From: Quercus robur | Lineage: Eukaryota; Streptophyta; Magnoliopsida; Fagales; Fagaceae | Length of the DNA: 64,000 nt | NCBI RefSeq assembly: GCF_932294415.1 | Contig: NC_065535.1 | Coordinates: forward strand, 15,814,282 to 15,878,281 | Reading direction: 5' to 3' | In this document: piece by piece, positions 14,612 to 26,900 of the stretch | Layout: every line of letters starts with the position of its first letter | Position numbering within the stretch: position 1 is the stretch's first letter | Program-made: the position numbers and the translations under genes | Notes under the pieces: model-generated | The model's database searches: none | Told to the model about the DNA's origin: nothing | The model's input: the letters and a program-made list of their open reading frames with translations, nothing else

Positions 14612-15876
14612 CTCACTCATTCATTTTACAGTCCTAATTGTATCATTACAAGCTGGTGATTAACTAAATCGAATCTAAATCCTACTCTAAATCATTATTA
14701 ATGTTCATATGTGCTTGTATAATTTATTTTTGTCTGGAACCCATGAAAAAAATAGGTACTTTATTATAGGAATATGTGTATATGGAAGCATTTTGCTTTC
14801 AAAGATCTTGTTTTATACATGTCAAAGGATTTGAAATTTGAATGCCTTCCTTTTTTTCTACAATGCTAATGTTGAAATATACCATATTTTACTGACTTTG
14901 TCAATTTGGTCTTAGATCTCCCAACATTATACTTGTATATATATATATATATATATATATCACGCATACATGTATATGTTGCAGTAAATGTTCAAATGCT
15001 GAGGACATTGCAAATTCCTTTATTTATGCCTTTCCTCTCAGGTGTTGCGTCTGTATGGTCTAACTCCTAATCATTGGGTTTGGCATCAATTCTACCTTCC
15101 ACAATTGAAAATCTGGCCCAAACTGAAGCTAGAACTACTTACAAACCCATGCAATAAGTGGAAAAATGTAATGTAATTATTTACGTTTCACATGTGTGTG
15201 TGGTTGAAACGTAATTTAATAAAAAGATTTAAATTATGTAATTATAATATTGTTTTATATAGAGAAGATGTTACCAAAAGATTTTTTTTTTCTTTTCAAA
15301 TAAACCATGCCCAGTTGACTAATTTGAATATCTAAGAATATTAAAAAAAGAAAAAAGTACACCTATATTCCATGGAACACATGTTACATTAAATTTTAAT
15401 TATTATATAAGTTTATAATTGTAGCATTTAAAAAAAAAAGTATTATGCTTATATTATTGAAACTTGAATTTTAATGTAATTTTTTTTTAATATTTATCAT
15501 TTTTATTACTTTTTTAGGGCTCATATTTTAATTTCTAATGCCTATTTTTTTTGTATTTTTTAACCCAAAACTAAAGTGTTTGACCCAAATAAAATAAAAT
15601 TTCATATTTTTCAACCCAAAAATTAAGAAAAAAAGAAAAGAAATTTTGAGCCAAAAATTGAAAAAGCAATAAGCTAAAATAAAAATCAATTTATGGCCCA
15701 TTTAGTCCAAAATTGACAAAAATGATCCTAATTGTACAGATTAGATAGAATGAACCAAATGGACTGAAGTGGGCATAATTAGACCGAATACGACCAAAAT
15801 GGATAAAGTGGACCGAATAGACTGAAGTAGACCAAAATACTACTCTGACGTTGCTCAGCATATTCAGCCTTTTGAG

Positions 15877-15914
<38 letters not shown>

Positions 15915-16678
15915 TTAGAAGGTTAATATGGAAAACAATATTGCATTTAGTTGAGATAATTAGTATCAAAGAAAACTTTAGAAGTACTAGAGCTTGCTAT
16001 TTGGGTATATTTTTCATCCTCAATTTGTAAATTCATATGGTGTGTATTTGGTGGCATATTTGATTTTTCTTCTTTCTTAAAAACCTCGGTAGTCTTGCTA
16101 CTGAAAATTCAATTAAACATCCGAAGATCATATGTAAAACACGATCGACTTGTTCCGTTGCCGCTTACTGGGTGATGTTCAAAACATAATTCTTGAGTTG
16201 CATTATCTTCTCGAAAGTTCATTTGTTGGTCTAAAAACAAGGAACCTTTATAACTCTGTGTTTTCTGTTCCATGAGATTTGGAAACTACTAAACTTCTCA
16301 TGATATTTGGACTTGAGAATAAGTTGGAGCCCTTGAGAGCATAAGCATAGAACCTGACTAGAAATCATGGTGTACACCTAAGTTAAGTTAGGAGATGTTT
16401 TATTTGTGGCTTCTAGACAGTGCATTAGACCACTCGCATCAATGCTTGTATAATAGAAAATATATCACATTTTACCCAATCAAGCCCAAAATTCATTCAA
16501 GTTAAGTCTTGCAATGTTATGTAAAAATACATATTGACATTATTCATTTTGTATTTAGTTTTTTATTCTTTGTTTACGTATCTCAAGGATGAAGAAAGAG
16601 AATTGATGATAATTGTTGTGAGTGAAAAAAGAAAAATAATAAAAAAACTAAAAAAATTTGATATTTTATTGAAATTTA
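14612..16678. other. GLR 3' flank and AT-rich intergenic DNA
   Basis: The first few hundred bases are likely 3'UTR. The rest has (TA)n runs at about 14937-14960 and 15878-15912 and AT-rich low-complexity DNA. No supported gene. Confidence 0.6.
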
Positions 16679-17603
16679 GGCTGGGTTTGTTTTGGCTTCA
16701 AATCACTTCCGGAAATATTTTTTCGTAAATGCGGGTGTTTGGTTGCACATGGAAAATAAATTTTCCGGAAAATATTTTTAGTTGACTGTATGTTTTAATG
16801 GCTTTGACCCGAAAATTGGTTTTAGTCAAAATTTTCACTTCAAAACATTTTCGGACTCACGCGCAAAGAAAGAGAGAGAGCCCAGATCACGCCTTCGACT
16901 TCGCCGATCTACGAACCCACGAACCGATCTTCGACCCAGAGCCTTTGACCCACGAGCCTTCAACTTCGCCGGCGACCCAGAGCCTTCGTGCCACGAACCC
17001 ACGAACCGATCTCTCTCTCTGTGTGATTTTGATTTTTTGTGTGATTTCTCCACCGGTTTCGTCGATCGCAGCACCGTGTCGATCAAGCAAAAATCAACTC
17101 CAACGCCGCTCGATCTCGCCTCCGCCGTGCGATCTCGCCTCTAGATCAAACCCAGTTGCCTCTCTCTCTTCCTTCTTCTCTCAATTTGACCGGATTTGAT
17201 GAATGTTTTTTTTGGGTTTTGTTTCTTTTGTGGGTCTGTTTGGTTGGTGGGAAAATGTTTTTCTGGGTTTTGTTTCTTTTGTGGGTCTGTTTGGTTGGTG
17301 GGAAAATGTGAGTGTGGAATTGGGTTGAATTGGATTACTCTACTTTCCCATTTGATGCATTGGAATGGTTAATCAAATTTTCTCTTCTCTTGTTTTTTCT
17401 ATTTTGGTTGCAAAGCTTGATTTTCTGTAAAACGAAAAGCATTTTTCGTAAAATGTTTGAAGGAACTAAACACCGGAATTGATTTTCCGTAAAACAAATT
17501 CCGAGGCAGTCAAACAGCCTGAATATATTTTCCTTTCCCGAAAATAGCATTTCCGAAAAATATTTATTTTTCGAAAAATATTTTACATGAACCAAACACA
17601 GCC
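16679..17603. mobile_element. PIF/Harbinger-like non-autonomous element, TTA TSD
   Basis: Begins GGCTGGGTTTGTTTTGG and ends with the complement CCAAACACAGCC, flanked by TTA on both sides (16676-16678, 17604-17606). A GGCNNNGTTTGG terminus with a TTA duplication is typical of PIF/Harbinger and Tourist-like elements. Sub-terminal blocks around TTTTCCGGAAAATATTTT are inverted at the two ends. The middle (about 16860-17200) is GC-richer, Arg/Pro-coding in more than one frame, and may be a captured gene piece. A near-perfect tandem duplication of about 50 bp lies at about 17212-17308. Confidence 0.75.
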
Positions 17604-17730
17604 TTAGTGTAAAAATAAATAATCTGACGTAAAGTTTTTAAAAAGAAAGTAAGTAAAATAGAACAAGTCCGTTCTTACACTAAAATATACACGAATTTTT
17701 CATAATAGGACGCAAATGCTATTAGTATGC

Positions 17731-17833
17731 ACCACTGGGCCTTCTGGCCCAGCTGATACTCGGTCTCCTAGTGGCCTAACAACTCAGGGATTCTATCCCC
17801 TGCATAAACACTTACCCAGCAAAAAAAAAAAAA
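17731..17833 (+). mobile_element. SINE with A-tail and 17-bp target duplication
   Basis: A body of about 85 bp ends in an A-run and is flanked by AAATGCTATTAGTATGC on both sides (17714-17730, 17834-17850; the As are ambiguous with the tail). It contains box-A-like TGGCCCAGCTGATACT and box-B-like GGGATTCTATCCC, as expected for a pol III-transcribed SINE. The perfect duplication means a recent insertion. Confidence 0.8.
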
Positions 17834-17850
17834 AAATGCTATTAGTATGC

Positions 17851-18364
17851 TAATCTATTGGTCTACAATATTTGAGCCATGGCTAGTGGATGTGTGGCTT
17901 AATGCGTCATTGTTAGTTTTAGAACAGGCCCAGATGAGTCAAAATGGAAAAAGAGTGGAAACTAGCTACCCCTCGAAAGAAAAGAGAGATCATGATTCAT
18001 GACCAGAAAATGTGACTTTTTTTTCAACCAAAAAGCCTTTGATCGCGGAATTTTTTTTTACTTCAACCATGTGCACCGATCTTTATCTTCTCCCAATGAA
18101 AAAGACTCCTTTTGCCCATCTTTTCTCAGACAAAGCAACCAAATATTCAAAATCTCTCACAGTAGCATCAGATTTTTTTGACTTATGGTAGTGACCAAAT
18201 ATTTTTTCTTTCTTTTGATAAAATGGTAGGGACACAATCAATCCAATGTTCCTAGTAATAAGCATATTCGAAATTTCACATCTTACTTTTAACTGATAGT
18301 ACTAACAAACAACACGAGAGAGCTGTCAACCACAGTAAGACCTCTGGCATTTCTTGATCATGAA
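17851..18364. other. Intergenic, 3' flank of the glucanase gene
   Basis: AT-rich, no supported gene. The part next to 18365 should hold the glucanase 3'UTR (minus strand). Confidence 0.5.
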
Positions 18365-20140
18365 TCACTGTTGAGGGTACCGGCATGTTCCATAACCTAA
18401 TCATTCATAATAAAACAAACCGGAACACAGTCAGTACTCAGAACCACAAGCAAATATTGGGGAAAAAAATTCAATTCAATTCAAGGAGATGCTTTTTCAC
18501 TCATCTAGTCATCTATGGTTGCATAACAGAAGAAAAACAAAACCATATAGAAGCAGAAAGAACCATATATACTGACTAAAAGTTAAGCATTTATTTTGGA
18601 GATCAAAACTTGTGGTGGAACCAAAATAAGCAATGTTAGGGGCATATCATTTTTGTATTTTCACATTACAAATTAATATGCCAATAATTGTGAAGAAAAT
18701 TATGAAAAATTTCATGTCATTGAACCAAAATAGCACAAGGAAAAAAAATGAAGGTGACAAGGAGAAAATGTGAAATGTAATGTGCTTACTTGGATCACTG
18801 AAGGCAACAAGGCCAGAGCCTTTGAAGTCACAGTTCCAATAGTTCCTTCCATGCATCTGATAATAAGCATTCATGGCATATGATGCATGAGCAAGAAGCT
18901 TGTTAGGCTCAAAGCAATCCCCACTTTCATAAATCTCTCTGCAGTCCACACCACCAGGTCCACAGCAAAAATCCAACACAGCTTGAAGCACTTTGTCATC
19001 TGAATGTGGCTTAGCTATACACCAAACTGATGGACCCCTGGCTGCACCAGATACTTTCTCACCAAACCCCAATGTCCCTCCATTGCTACAAAACTGGCAG
19101 CTCAAATCCACATCATATACCTTAGATCCATCCCCATTAAACATCCCAAAATTTCTCTCAGTCTCATCTCCTTCTTTTTTGTTTTCATTAAACAAAGCAA
19201 ACACAAATATCTCAATCTTATCTTTAGGCTTCATGGGTGTACCTTTATAGGCTTGGGCACGTTCAATCAACCTAGTGTTATAAGTCTTTGCATTTTGCGT
19301 TGTAGCTGCTTTGTCACCATGGTCACCTTTAGAAGGCCATCCAGATTCTGATACAGTAATCTCAATGGTCATGTTTCCAAAGCCTAAAGCATTGATAGCT
19401 GACCTAATAGAATCAATTTGTGCATCTAACATGTTGTTATACACATACCCTTTAGGGTCACGTACCCCAGTGGCATTTCCTAGTAATGCATACTCTAAAT
19501 TAACCGAACCAGGGTTATCACGGTAAGCAAAATATGGATAAGCATTGACCATAAAGGGTGCACCAGTGTCAGCTAAGAACCCAACAATGGCTGTCATTGT
19601 TGGCATAAGATTTAAAGCAAAAGTTGAAGCTGAAGGAGGAAAAGAAGAAGCTAGAATAGCCATGCTATGTGGGGTTGTGACTTTGATTTTACGGTCTAGA
19701 CCTCGAGCTACAAGTGCTGCATGTAAATTTTGCATGGCTTGGACTAAGGCTTTAGGTTCGAGTTTGTTGTCATTGGTTGTTAAGTACTCGTTACCTACAG
19801 CAATGGCTACAACGGAAGTGGCTGGAATGAAGGGAATGACACGTGTGGACAACCACTCGTCTGCTGAGGAAACCTCGGTGCTGATGTTTGAAACGTGGGA
19901 GTTTTCGACGGCAACGATGAGATCGATGCCGGTGTTGGAAAAGGCTTGGAGGATTTCTGGGTTGGTGTCATAGATTTTGACCTTGTCTATGAGTGTGGAT
20001 TGGAGGAGTTGGGCTACTTTCTTTGGAGATGGGAGATTGTTGCCAAGTGTGCCATAGTTTATGCCTACACTCGAAACGTTTTGCAATGGGTTCATGAGAA
20101 GGATTAGTAGGAGGAGAAGAGGGAGGTTGGTAATGGCCAT
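18365..20140 (-). CDS. Glucan endo-1,3-beta-glucosidase, GH17 with X8 (CBM43) domain
   Basis: A secreted enzyme that hydrolyses beta-1,3-glucan (callose) in the cell wall or at plasmodesmata. Exon 1 is 20140-18790 and exon 2 only 18396-18365; the intron is GTAAGC...AG. The spliced protein has 460 aa and ends DPSYGTCRYPQQ. Reading through the intron instead gives a false hydrophobic tail. Signal peptide about 1-24; GH17 domain about 25-345 with acid/base Glu118 (AVGNE) and nucleophile Glu265 (VSESGWP); linker; X8 domain about 372-455 with its cysteines (WCIAKP, DFCCGPGGVDC, CF, WNCDF). No C-terminal hydrophobic segment, so no GPI signal: likely soluble apoplastic, like the 460-aa Arabidopsis GH17-X8 members. 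A TATA-like stretch lies about 65-85 bp upstream of the ATG. Confidence 0.95.
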
Positions 20141-21545
20141 GGTTGATTTGGCTTTGTGGCTTGGGTTGTGTTGGGTGTCAAAGTGAAAATTTGCTGTAGG
20201 AGAATGGGATATATCATATATGTAAGGCTAGCTATTTGTACCACTATTTTTGATAGTGAATGCCAGTGGTGTTTTTGAGAATTACACAATTGACACTATT
20301 ATATGAGCGCTTATTATTGTTTCACATTCTGAAATGTCACGCACAATATCCATATTTTTATAATATGTCTACATTTTACACCTGATGTGAATGAATGTCG
20401 ATATAATATGAAACTAGGTGAATACTGTTGGAAGCTAAACAATCATAGCCCTTTTATGAGTGGCCTAAACTGTCTTAACACTTGCTAATAAGATTCCTGC
20501 CTATATGCTAGAAATCTATCAAGAAAAACTCAGTCATCTTTTCCTATACTTCGAGAGATTTTGACCCAAAAAAATTTCTAAGGGTTTTTTTTTTTAATTG
20601 ATAGAGATACAATGACGTTTGAAATTGGGTAAAGAAGTGAGTTTATAAGTTCGTTGAATAATTTTAAAACGCTTTTGAGTTTAGAATTTATGCTTATGAA
20701 TTACAATCCATTTATCTGTTTACTTGGTAAACAAATTCGATGTAGAAAATTTGTATCTCTTTTCCTAAAAGAAATTATAATAGTTCAACTATTATACAAA
20801 TCCATATCACTTTGCCATTTTTTTGGCTTGTTTTAATTTTGTTTCCTATTTCTTTCGTTTGCATCTTTAATTATGTTCTAAAGAAAAAAATAAAACTACA
20901 AACATACCACTAGGTTTTTTTTTTGGGAGAGAGAATAATTATGTGGCATAGGATAGGATAGGATTTGGGCCTTAATTAGTACGCGAGGTAGAACGGACAA
21001 ACAGTTTTTCTTTGTCTTAGTAATATTCCTACTATAATACTCATTCAAAATCCAGATCAAAAGGCCAAAGTGATACGGCTGAAAATTGATTTGATGTGTT
21101 GGGTTCATTGGGATCCAACTATATTGATTTTGAAAAAGGAGAAGGCAATAGTCCAAAAAGCTGCCCTTTGTAGCCTTGGTTTTCTTTGAGATAATAAAGC
21201 GCGTTCCAACATTGGCCTAGCGTTTAGTTCTCCCAAGTATTATTATTATTTTTTTACTAAAAGCTGTCCAAAGTATAATCATTAATCACTACTCACTAGT
21301 TCTTAAGTATATGTTTTTTTTTTTTTTAACATTATCCAACAATTAGTTGTATTTCATTTGTAGGATTCTCTATCAAATAAGGGGTTTGAGACAAACGTTG
21401 GAATCTTTTTTCATTTTTGAAACTTTTTGAGAACCTCAATCAAAAGAAAGGGAAGTTCAAAACTTGATTAAGAACATACTGATACTATTACTATAATGAA
21501 GCTGCCACCATTTTACTTGGTCTTTAAAATATAAGAGCATGTTAA
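20141..21545. other. Glucanase promoter and AT-rich intergenic DNA
   Basis: The minus strand holds the glucanase 5' region; beyond that is AT-rich sequence without a supported gene. Confidence 0.55.
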
Positions 21546-21979
21546 GGGTTTGTTTAGTTGGAGGGGTAGAAAAATAAGAGGATAGAAAATGGTGGGAGGA
21601 TGAAAAGGCGAGAGAATAGAAAATATTTTAATTTCTCTCATTTTTGTTTGGTTGGGAGTGAAAAAGTAGAGGGATGGAAAAAATGATTTTGTATAAATTT
21701 ACTTATATACCTTCGTTAAAAAATGATGACCAATTAAAACAAAAAAGTGACAAACAACCCAAAAAAAATCACCCAATTTATTAAATAATAAAAATCATGT
21801 CCCCAGAAAAATTATGCCTAGTAAAACCCAAAAAAAAAAAAAAAAAAGAAGAAGAAAAACAAAACAACTATCACACCCACAGCCTAACAAAAAAAGAAAA
21901 AAAGAAAAGAAAAGGCAACGTCTAGGAAAGAAAAGGAAAAAAGAAGAAGAGGAACGTGCCCACCCACAGCTAGGAACTG

Positions 21980-22025
<46 letters not shown>

Positions 22026-22246
22026 ATGAGCATTTTTGTCTATTAAGCGGTTTTATTTTTTCTCTTTCAGTTTTTTTTCTATTTTGGGGAGAAAACTTTT
22101 TGGTGAGTCCGGAGAGAAAATACCTGGACCCTACTATTTATTTTCCTTCCTCCTCACCTAACCAAACATACTCAAAAAAGTTTTTCATTCTATTCTCTCT
22201 CTAAAATTTTTCATCCACTCTATTTAACCTCCAAACAAACACATCC
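21546..22246. mobile_element. PIF/Harbinger-like non-autonomous element, TAA TSD
   Basis: Starts GGGTTTGTTTAGTTGGAGG and ends CCTCCAAACAAACACATCC, its imperfect complement, with TAA on both sides (21543-21545, 22247-22249). The ends carry repeated GGATAGAAAATGG-type words in inverse orientation. The middle is an A-rich, Lys-coding low-complexity stretch with an A-run of about 45 bp at 21980-22024. No transposase. Confidence 0.7.
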
Positions 22247-22743
22247 TAATCGTTAAATCATGAAAGAAATAAAAGGATCTCTCATCCAAACAATTGAAAA
22301 AGATAAACAAGTATGGCATTTCCATGGTTTGAAGCCAAAGCAGGGTCAATGACTCGGTATGGCCAAAAATCTAATGATGTAGCTTGCAAGTGGGAAATCT
22401 CAAATCATAGAAAAAGCATGATATTTTAACAGAAACAGTCAGAGACAAAGAGGTACGATAGTCAGGAATCTTTTTACACGGTTAGGCTTCCCAAATGTGT
22501 GAGCTTGACTGCTTCCCAATTCGCAAATACCAAACCCACCCCTTCTTTAAGAGATAGAGAAGGATAAAAGATACTTTTCATATTGGCAATGTTTAATGTC
22601 AAAATGCAGACCCTTTTCATCTTTTTTAAGGCAGATTATTTTGCATTCAGACTCAGAGGTATCTAATTCAGTATTTTTTTATTTTTGTTTTTTTGCCTTC
22701 CGTGTATCTCAAAACTTTCAAATAGAGACTAATCATCTTTTGC

Positions 22744-22893
22744 GTTGGGTGGACTTACGAAAGGAGTAAAGCGCTGGTCCAGGAAATTCTTTTCAAAGTG
22801 TAGGTAGCAGGACTCGAACTAGAGACCACATACAATCGAACCCAATACAAACACCTTGAAACTGAGAGCCCAACCAACTCGACCAACCGCTTG
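22744..22893 (-). mobile_element. tRNA-related SINE-like fragment
   Basis: On the minus strand it begins CCCAAGCGGTTGGTCGAGTT (box-A-like TGGTCGAGTTGG) and later has TAGTTCGAGTCCTGC (box-B-like GTTCGAGTCC). These are the internal pol III promoter parts of a tRNA-derived SINE. I could not define a target duplication, so the ends are approximate. Confidence 0.5.
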
Positions 22894-23284
22894 GGTTTCT
22901 AATTCAGTATTTAGACTTATATTAAGACCACATGGAAAATAAAAAATTACATTACTCTGGAAAAGAGTGGTAGCCGAAAATTTCTCTTCCTACAGATGTT
23001 AGCACGTTCAAAATTCAGACATAATTATTGGACATTTGTAAAAAAATAAAAATAAAAGGTCTAATAACTTTGAAAACTTGAGGCAGTCCAGCTTTGATTC
23101 AGGTTTTGGGTCCTGCTTCTCACATGTTCTGAAATTAAAGTTTTCTACTTTTTTTTAGGACGCTTTTTGGGGGATGAGGGGGAAAGGTCAGTCGAAGTAG
23201 GTGCTAATCAAACTAAAAACCCATTTGAGAAATTTAAAGATTTTACACTTGACTGCCAATGTATTGCTTCAACAAGTCTCCAGT

Positions 23285-23324
<40 letters not shown>

Positions 23325-23410
23325 CGCTAAGTGATTTTGCAGGGGCTACAACCCCCGAGCATCAGGACACAAGGGTACCTGGGTGCCAATAGGCTACTGA
23401 GGCCAATGGC
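23285..23410 (-). mobile_element. SINE with poly-A tail (T-run on plus) and 13-bp TSD
   Basis: ACAAGTCTCCAGT flanks both sides (23272-23284, 23411-23423). A T-run of about 38 at 23287-23324 is the tail of a minus-strand insertion. On the minus strand the body has box-A-like TGGCCTCAGTAGCC and box-B-like GGGTTGTAGCCCC. It resembles the 17731 SINE in plan but not closely in sequence. Confidence 0.8.
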
Positions 23411-23423
23411 ACAAGTCTCCAGT

Positions 23424-23958
23424 TAAGTAATTAATGGAATCCTGATCCAATGTTTTTCTTCAACAAGTAATTCAAATGCAATGGGGAAAAAAACCCACAT
23501 TCTCCTTTCTCACAAAAGGTAAGCTGCCTCAATTCATCATGTGGTTACTGTTGGAGCCTAAACAACTCTTGATTAAGTAGCACAAAACCAAATAGCAAGA
23601 TCTTACCCAAAAAAAAAAAAAAAAAGCATCAGCAATACTTGAAGGTCTAATACCAAAATAAGATGGTACTTCTGATTGATCTTATGTACTTCCAAACGCT
23701 TTGTTCCGTTGTGATAACCTCCAGCCCCAGCTGATCTGACTGAAAAATTCAACTGGAGCTAACTGCTCTGTTTTATAGCGCTAACAACAAGAAACCATCG
23801 AAAGATACTGCAGTACACACATTGGCATACACTTTTTTTTTATTACCAGATGTACACAAGTGTTTGCGATATAATGAAATTTATATTTACATAACTGTGC
23901 AAAATTTAGATTCTAGAATACAACAGTTGGGGAGGAACAAGAAGGGAGCGAGAGTAAA
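23424..23958. other. Intergenic, IRE1 3' flank
   Basis: AT-rich; the part next to 23959 probably holds the IRE1 3'UTR. No other gene seen. Confidence 0.5.
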
Positions 23959-26900
23959 TTAAATTGGGCTGCTGTTAATATATTTACGAAAGAATTTTTC
24001 CTCTTTACAGTACCTGCAAATCACATTATAAACCTCAATTAAGAGTTTTGGAAATCGACTTGAAAAATAACTGTCAAATCCCTCAGGGACTGGCCCCAAT
24101 AATTCCTTAATTTCTTGAGGAAGCTCCCTATAATGATTCAATTTGTTCCGTATGACACGTAGTAAGTCGCGAATGCTGTCAAACTTATATCGCCTGTAGT
24201 GACCAATGTTACTGAGAAATGTGGCTTCCATCTTTTCATCCCATTTCCCATTCAATGCCACTGCTGCAATGCTTTCTAATGCATTTAAGAGCTCAGATTC
24301 ATTCTCCCTGTCTTCCAATTCAACCCGATCACTGGCATCTCGAAGAAATGAGAGTCTCATCTCTGAATCCCAAAAGAAAGGATGATGCAATACATCAGTA
24401 GCCTTTGGCCTACAAAATAACGTGGCCAAGTCATCATTTAAGGACTGAAGATACATTTCAAATTCCAGTGAATACTTTTGGCATTTAGCAATGGGGAGTA
24501 ACTACTATGTAATCACCAATATTTGTGCTTGTAATACAGACCGAAAATCAATAAGCAGGCTCTTGCAGTACACTAAAAAATACAACCAGAGGATTGCACA
24601 CAATTATTGGTTCACCACCAAGATATTTTCTTCTGGTAAGATATGGTGTGTGTGTGAGAGAGTCAGAGAGCGCAAGACTTAAACAAAGGCCTGCTGATAT
24701 ACAAAGCTATAATGCTACACAGAATTTTCAAGTTGATGGCTAATAATAGAACCATTAGAACTTTCAAAATTGGAAATCCAGAGACAAAGCCTTACCTAAT
24801 ATCTGGGTTGGGATCCAGAAGATTAGAGAAAAGATCAACAGCTTCTGGTATATTCTCTACTAAGAACAGGTCCTTGCGATCATTCACAATATTCACATCA
24901 CGTTCAATACTGTCCCCATATGGGTGGTTACCCCCCGTGACACAGAAAAAGAGAACACAACCTAAACTGAACAAATCCACAGCACGTGTTTGTCGCCTAT
25001 GGAGAAGTTGTTCGGGTGCTTGCCAACCTGAGCTCCCACAACCTATGGTTAACAACATGGATAAATTAGACAGAAAATTCAGTAACAGTTAAAGCCTACA
25101 CTGTTGGTACATGCAAAGAACAAAGGGGAATCAAGGGGCTTGTTCCTGTTCTTAATCAAATGATACAATTCTAATCTAAAAGTGTGTCAAATATAAAATG
25201 CAATAAGAAATAGAAAGCTGATAGGTTGGATCATCAAAAACTTCAATTTTTTTTCTTAACTCTCCATTTGTCACCAATGCTCATCTAATAGTTGGCCTAA
25301 ACAACCATTTCATCCATGTGTGTGTTTCAACTTTCAAGTGCTATAAAACATGACCAATTGAACCAGTTAAAAGTACATACCAGTAGCATGCTGGCTGAAA
25401 GCAGACATGTCTCTGCTAAGACGTTTGCTAATACCCATATCTGAAATCTTTGCACACAAATATCTCTCCTTTATTATTAAAACATTTTGAGGCTTTAGGT
25501 CCCGGTGTATAATTCCAAGCTCATGCAAATGGGCAAGCCCAGAAACCACATCTCTGCATAAATGAGTATTCCGTCAAATTTCAAGATGTTTCACATGTAA
25601 TTTGTTATACTTTCATTTGATTAAGGAGAATTACATTTAAGTCAAAACGGAGGATGTCCAAGAAGAAAATCATATTTGGAAAAGGTAGTCTTGTGAAGCC
25701 GGACACAGCTAACACATAATGACCATCACCCACATGAACCACTTAATTAAAAGTCCAATTTTAAGCAAATCAATTTGTCACCTAATAATTAAATATGTCA
25801 AGACCTGTTATATGTTCTCTACAATCCCTTGTTGGTGTCACAGATTTTTATAGAATCAGAAAAGTCCACCAAAGTTGACATTCTTTTAAGAACTAATCCC
25901 TCTAACAACTTATGTTACAGTTCATCACTCTGGTATCAGATGTAGTTGGTAATTTTCCCTCCCATACACTGTAAAATTGGAGGGCAACAGTCATAAAATA
26001 TTATCAGTGTCATCTTCATTCCATAATTAACTTTAGTTGTTGTCAAAAGAGGTGCTGCTAGTAAGGAGCTGTGTTTTACTGTTTTCATCACCCTATTATC
26101 AGTATTCCAGAAAGCTTAGAGCACAATCCTACCTCACATGCTAGTCAGCTAAGCAATTTAGGGAAATCTGATAAATAATGTAACAAGAAGTCCGTTACAG
26201 CTACTTTCGTCAGGGACTTGTTGATGTTTGAATCTCATTAAATTTTATGAGATCCTAATTGATTTCATTACAGATGATATAAGAGATAATTCTTTCATTA
26301 AATTTTTCAATCCCACCCTAACAAACTGTATGTCATCATTGATAATAAAATGATGCAACATCAAGCATAAACATAGCTGTATAGAAATATTTAAAGAGAT
26401 GGCACCATCAAAATGAAAGATAGATAATGGAATATTGTTGAATGCATGGTTGTATATGAATTGGAAATAAGTTAATGGAGCAAGTTGATTCTAATTGAAT
26501 ATCATGTAAAAATTCAATGATATCACTATTTTCTTCTGAGGCTTATTTTTCACCATGGGTATAAAGGGACTTCAATAAATTATGTTAGAACCTTCAGATT
26601 GGTAGGACACCCTACCTTGCATGCCAACCATAGCAGAAAGACATGTACTACATGCAATTGCTAGTGAATTTAACCAATTAAAACACAATAATTTGGGAGA
26701 AGAAAAAATGGGAGGTATGGAAAGGTGTAATACTAACCTCATCAATTTTAGCAACTGGGGTGCTGGGTATCCATTCTCCTTCCACAATTTAACATTCTTG
26801 TTGTTTTCCTTTATTGACTGTAATTGAGCAGTATGCTCATCCAAGAAGTTCGAGAATTGATCCTTGGTAATTATTTCACTTTGAAAAGATTCAGAGCATA

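Noticed and set aside
16798..17199. 133-codon Arg/Pro-rich ORF
   Set aside because: Lies inside the TTA-flanked Harbinger-like element, open in several overlapping frames, with no recognisable domain; at most a captured fragment.
18647..18787. Hydrophobic C-terminal tail of the glucanase
   Set aside because: It is intron sequence after a GTAAGC donor; the 32-nt exon at 18396-18365 restores the conserved X8 ending.
22744..22893. A functional tRNA gene (GTTCGAGTCC box)
   Set aside because: No cloverleaf can be drawn around the box; the A and B boxes are too far apart and the flanks look like a SINE.
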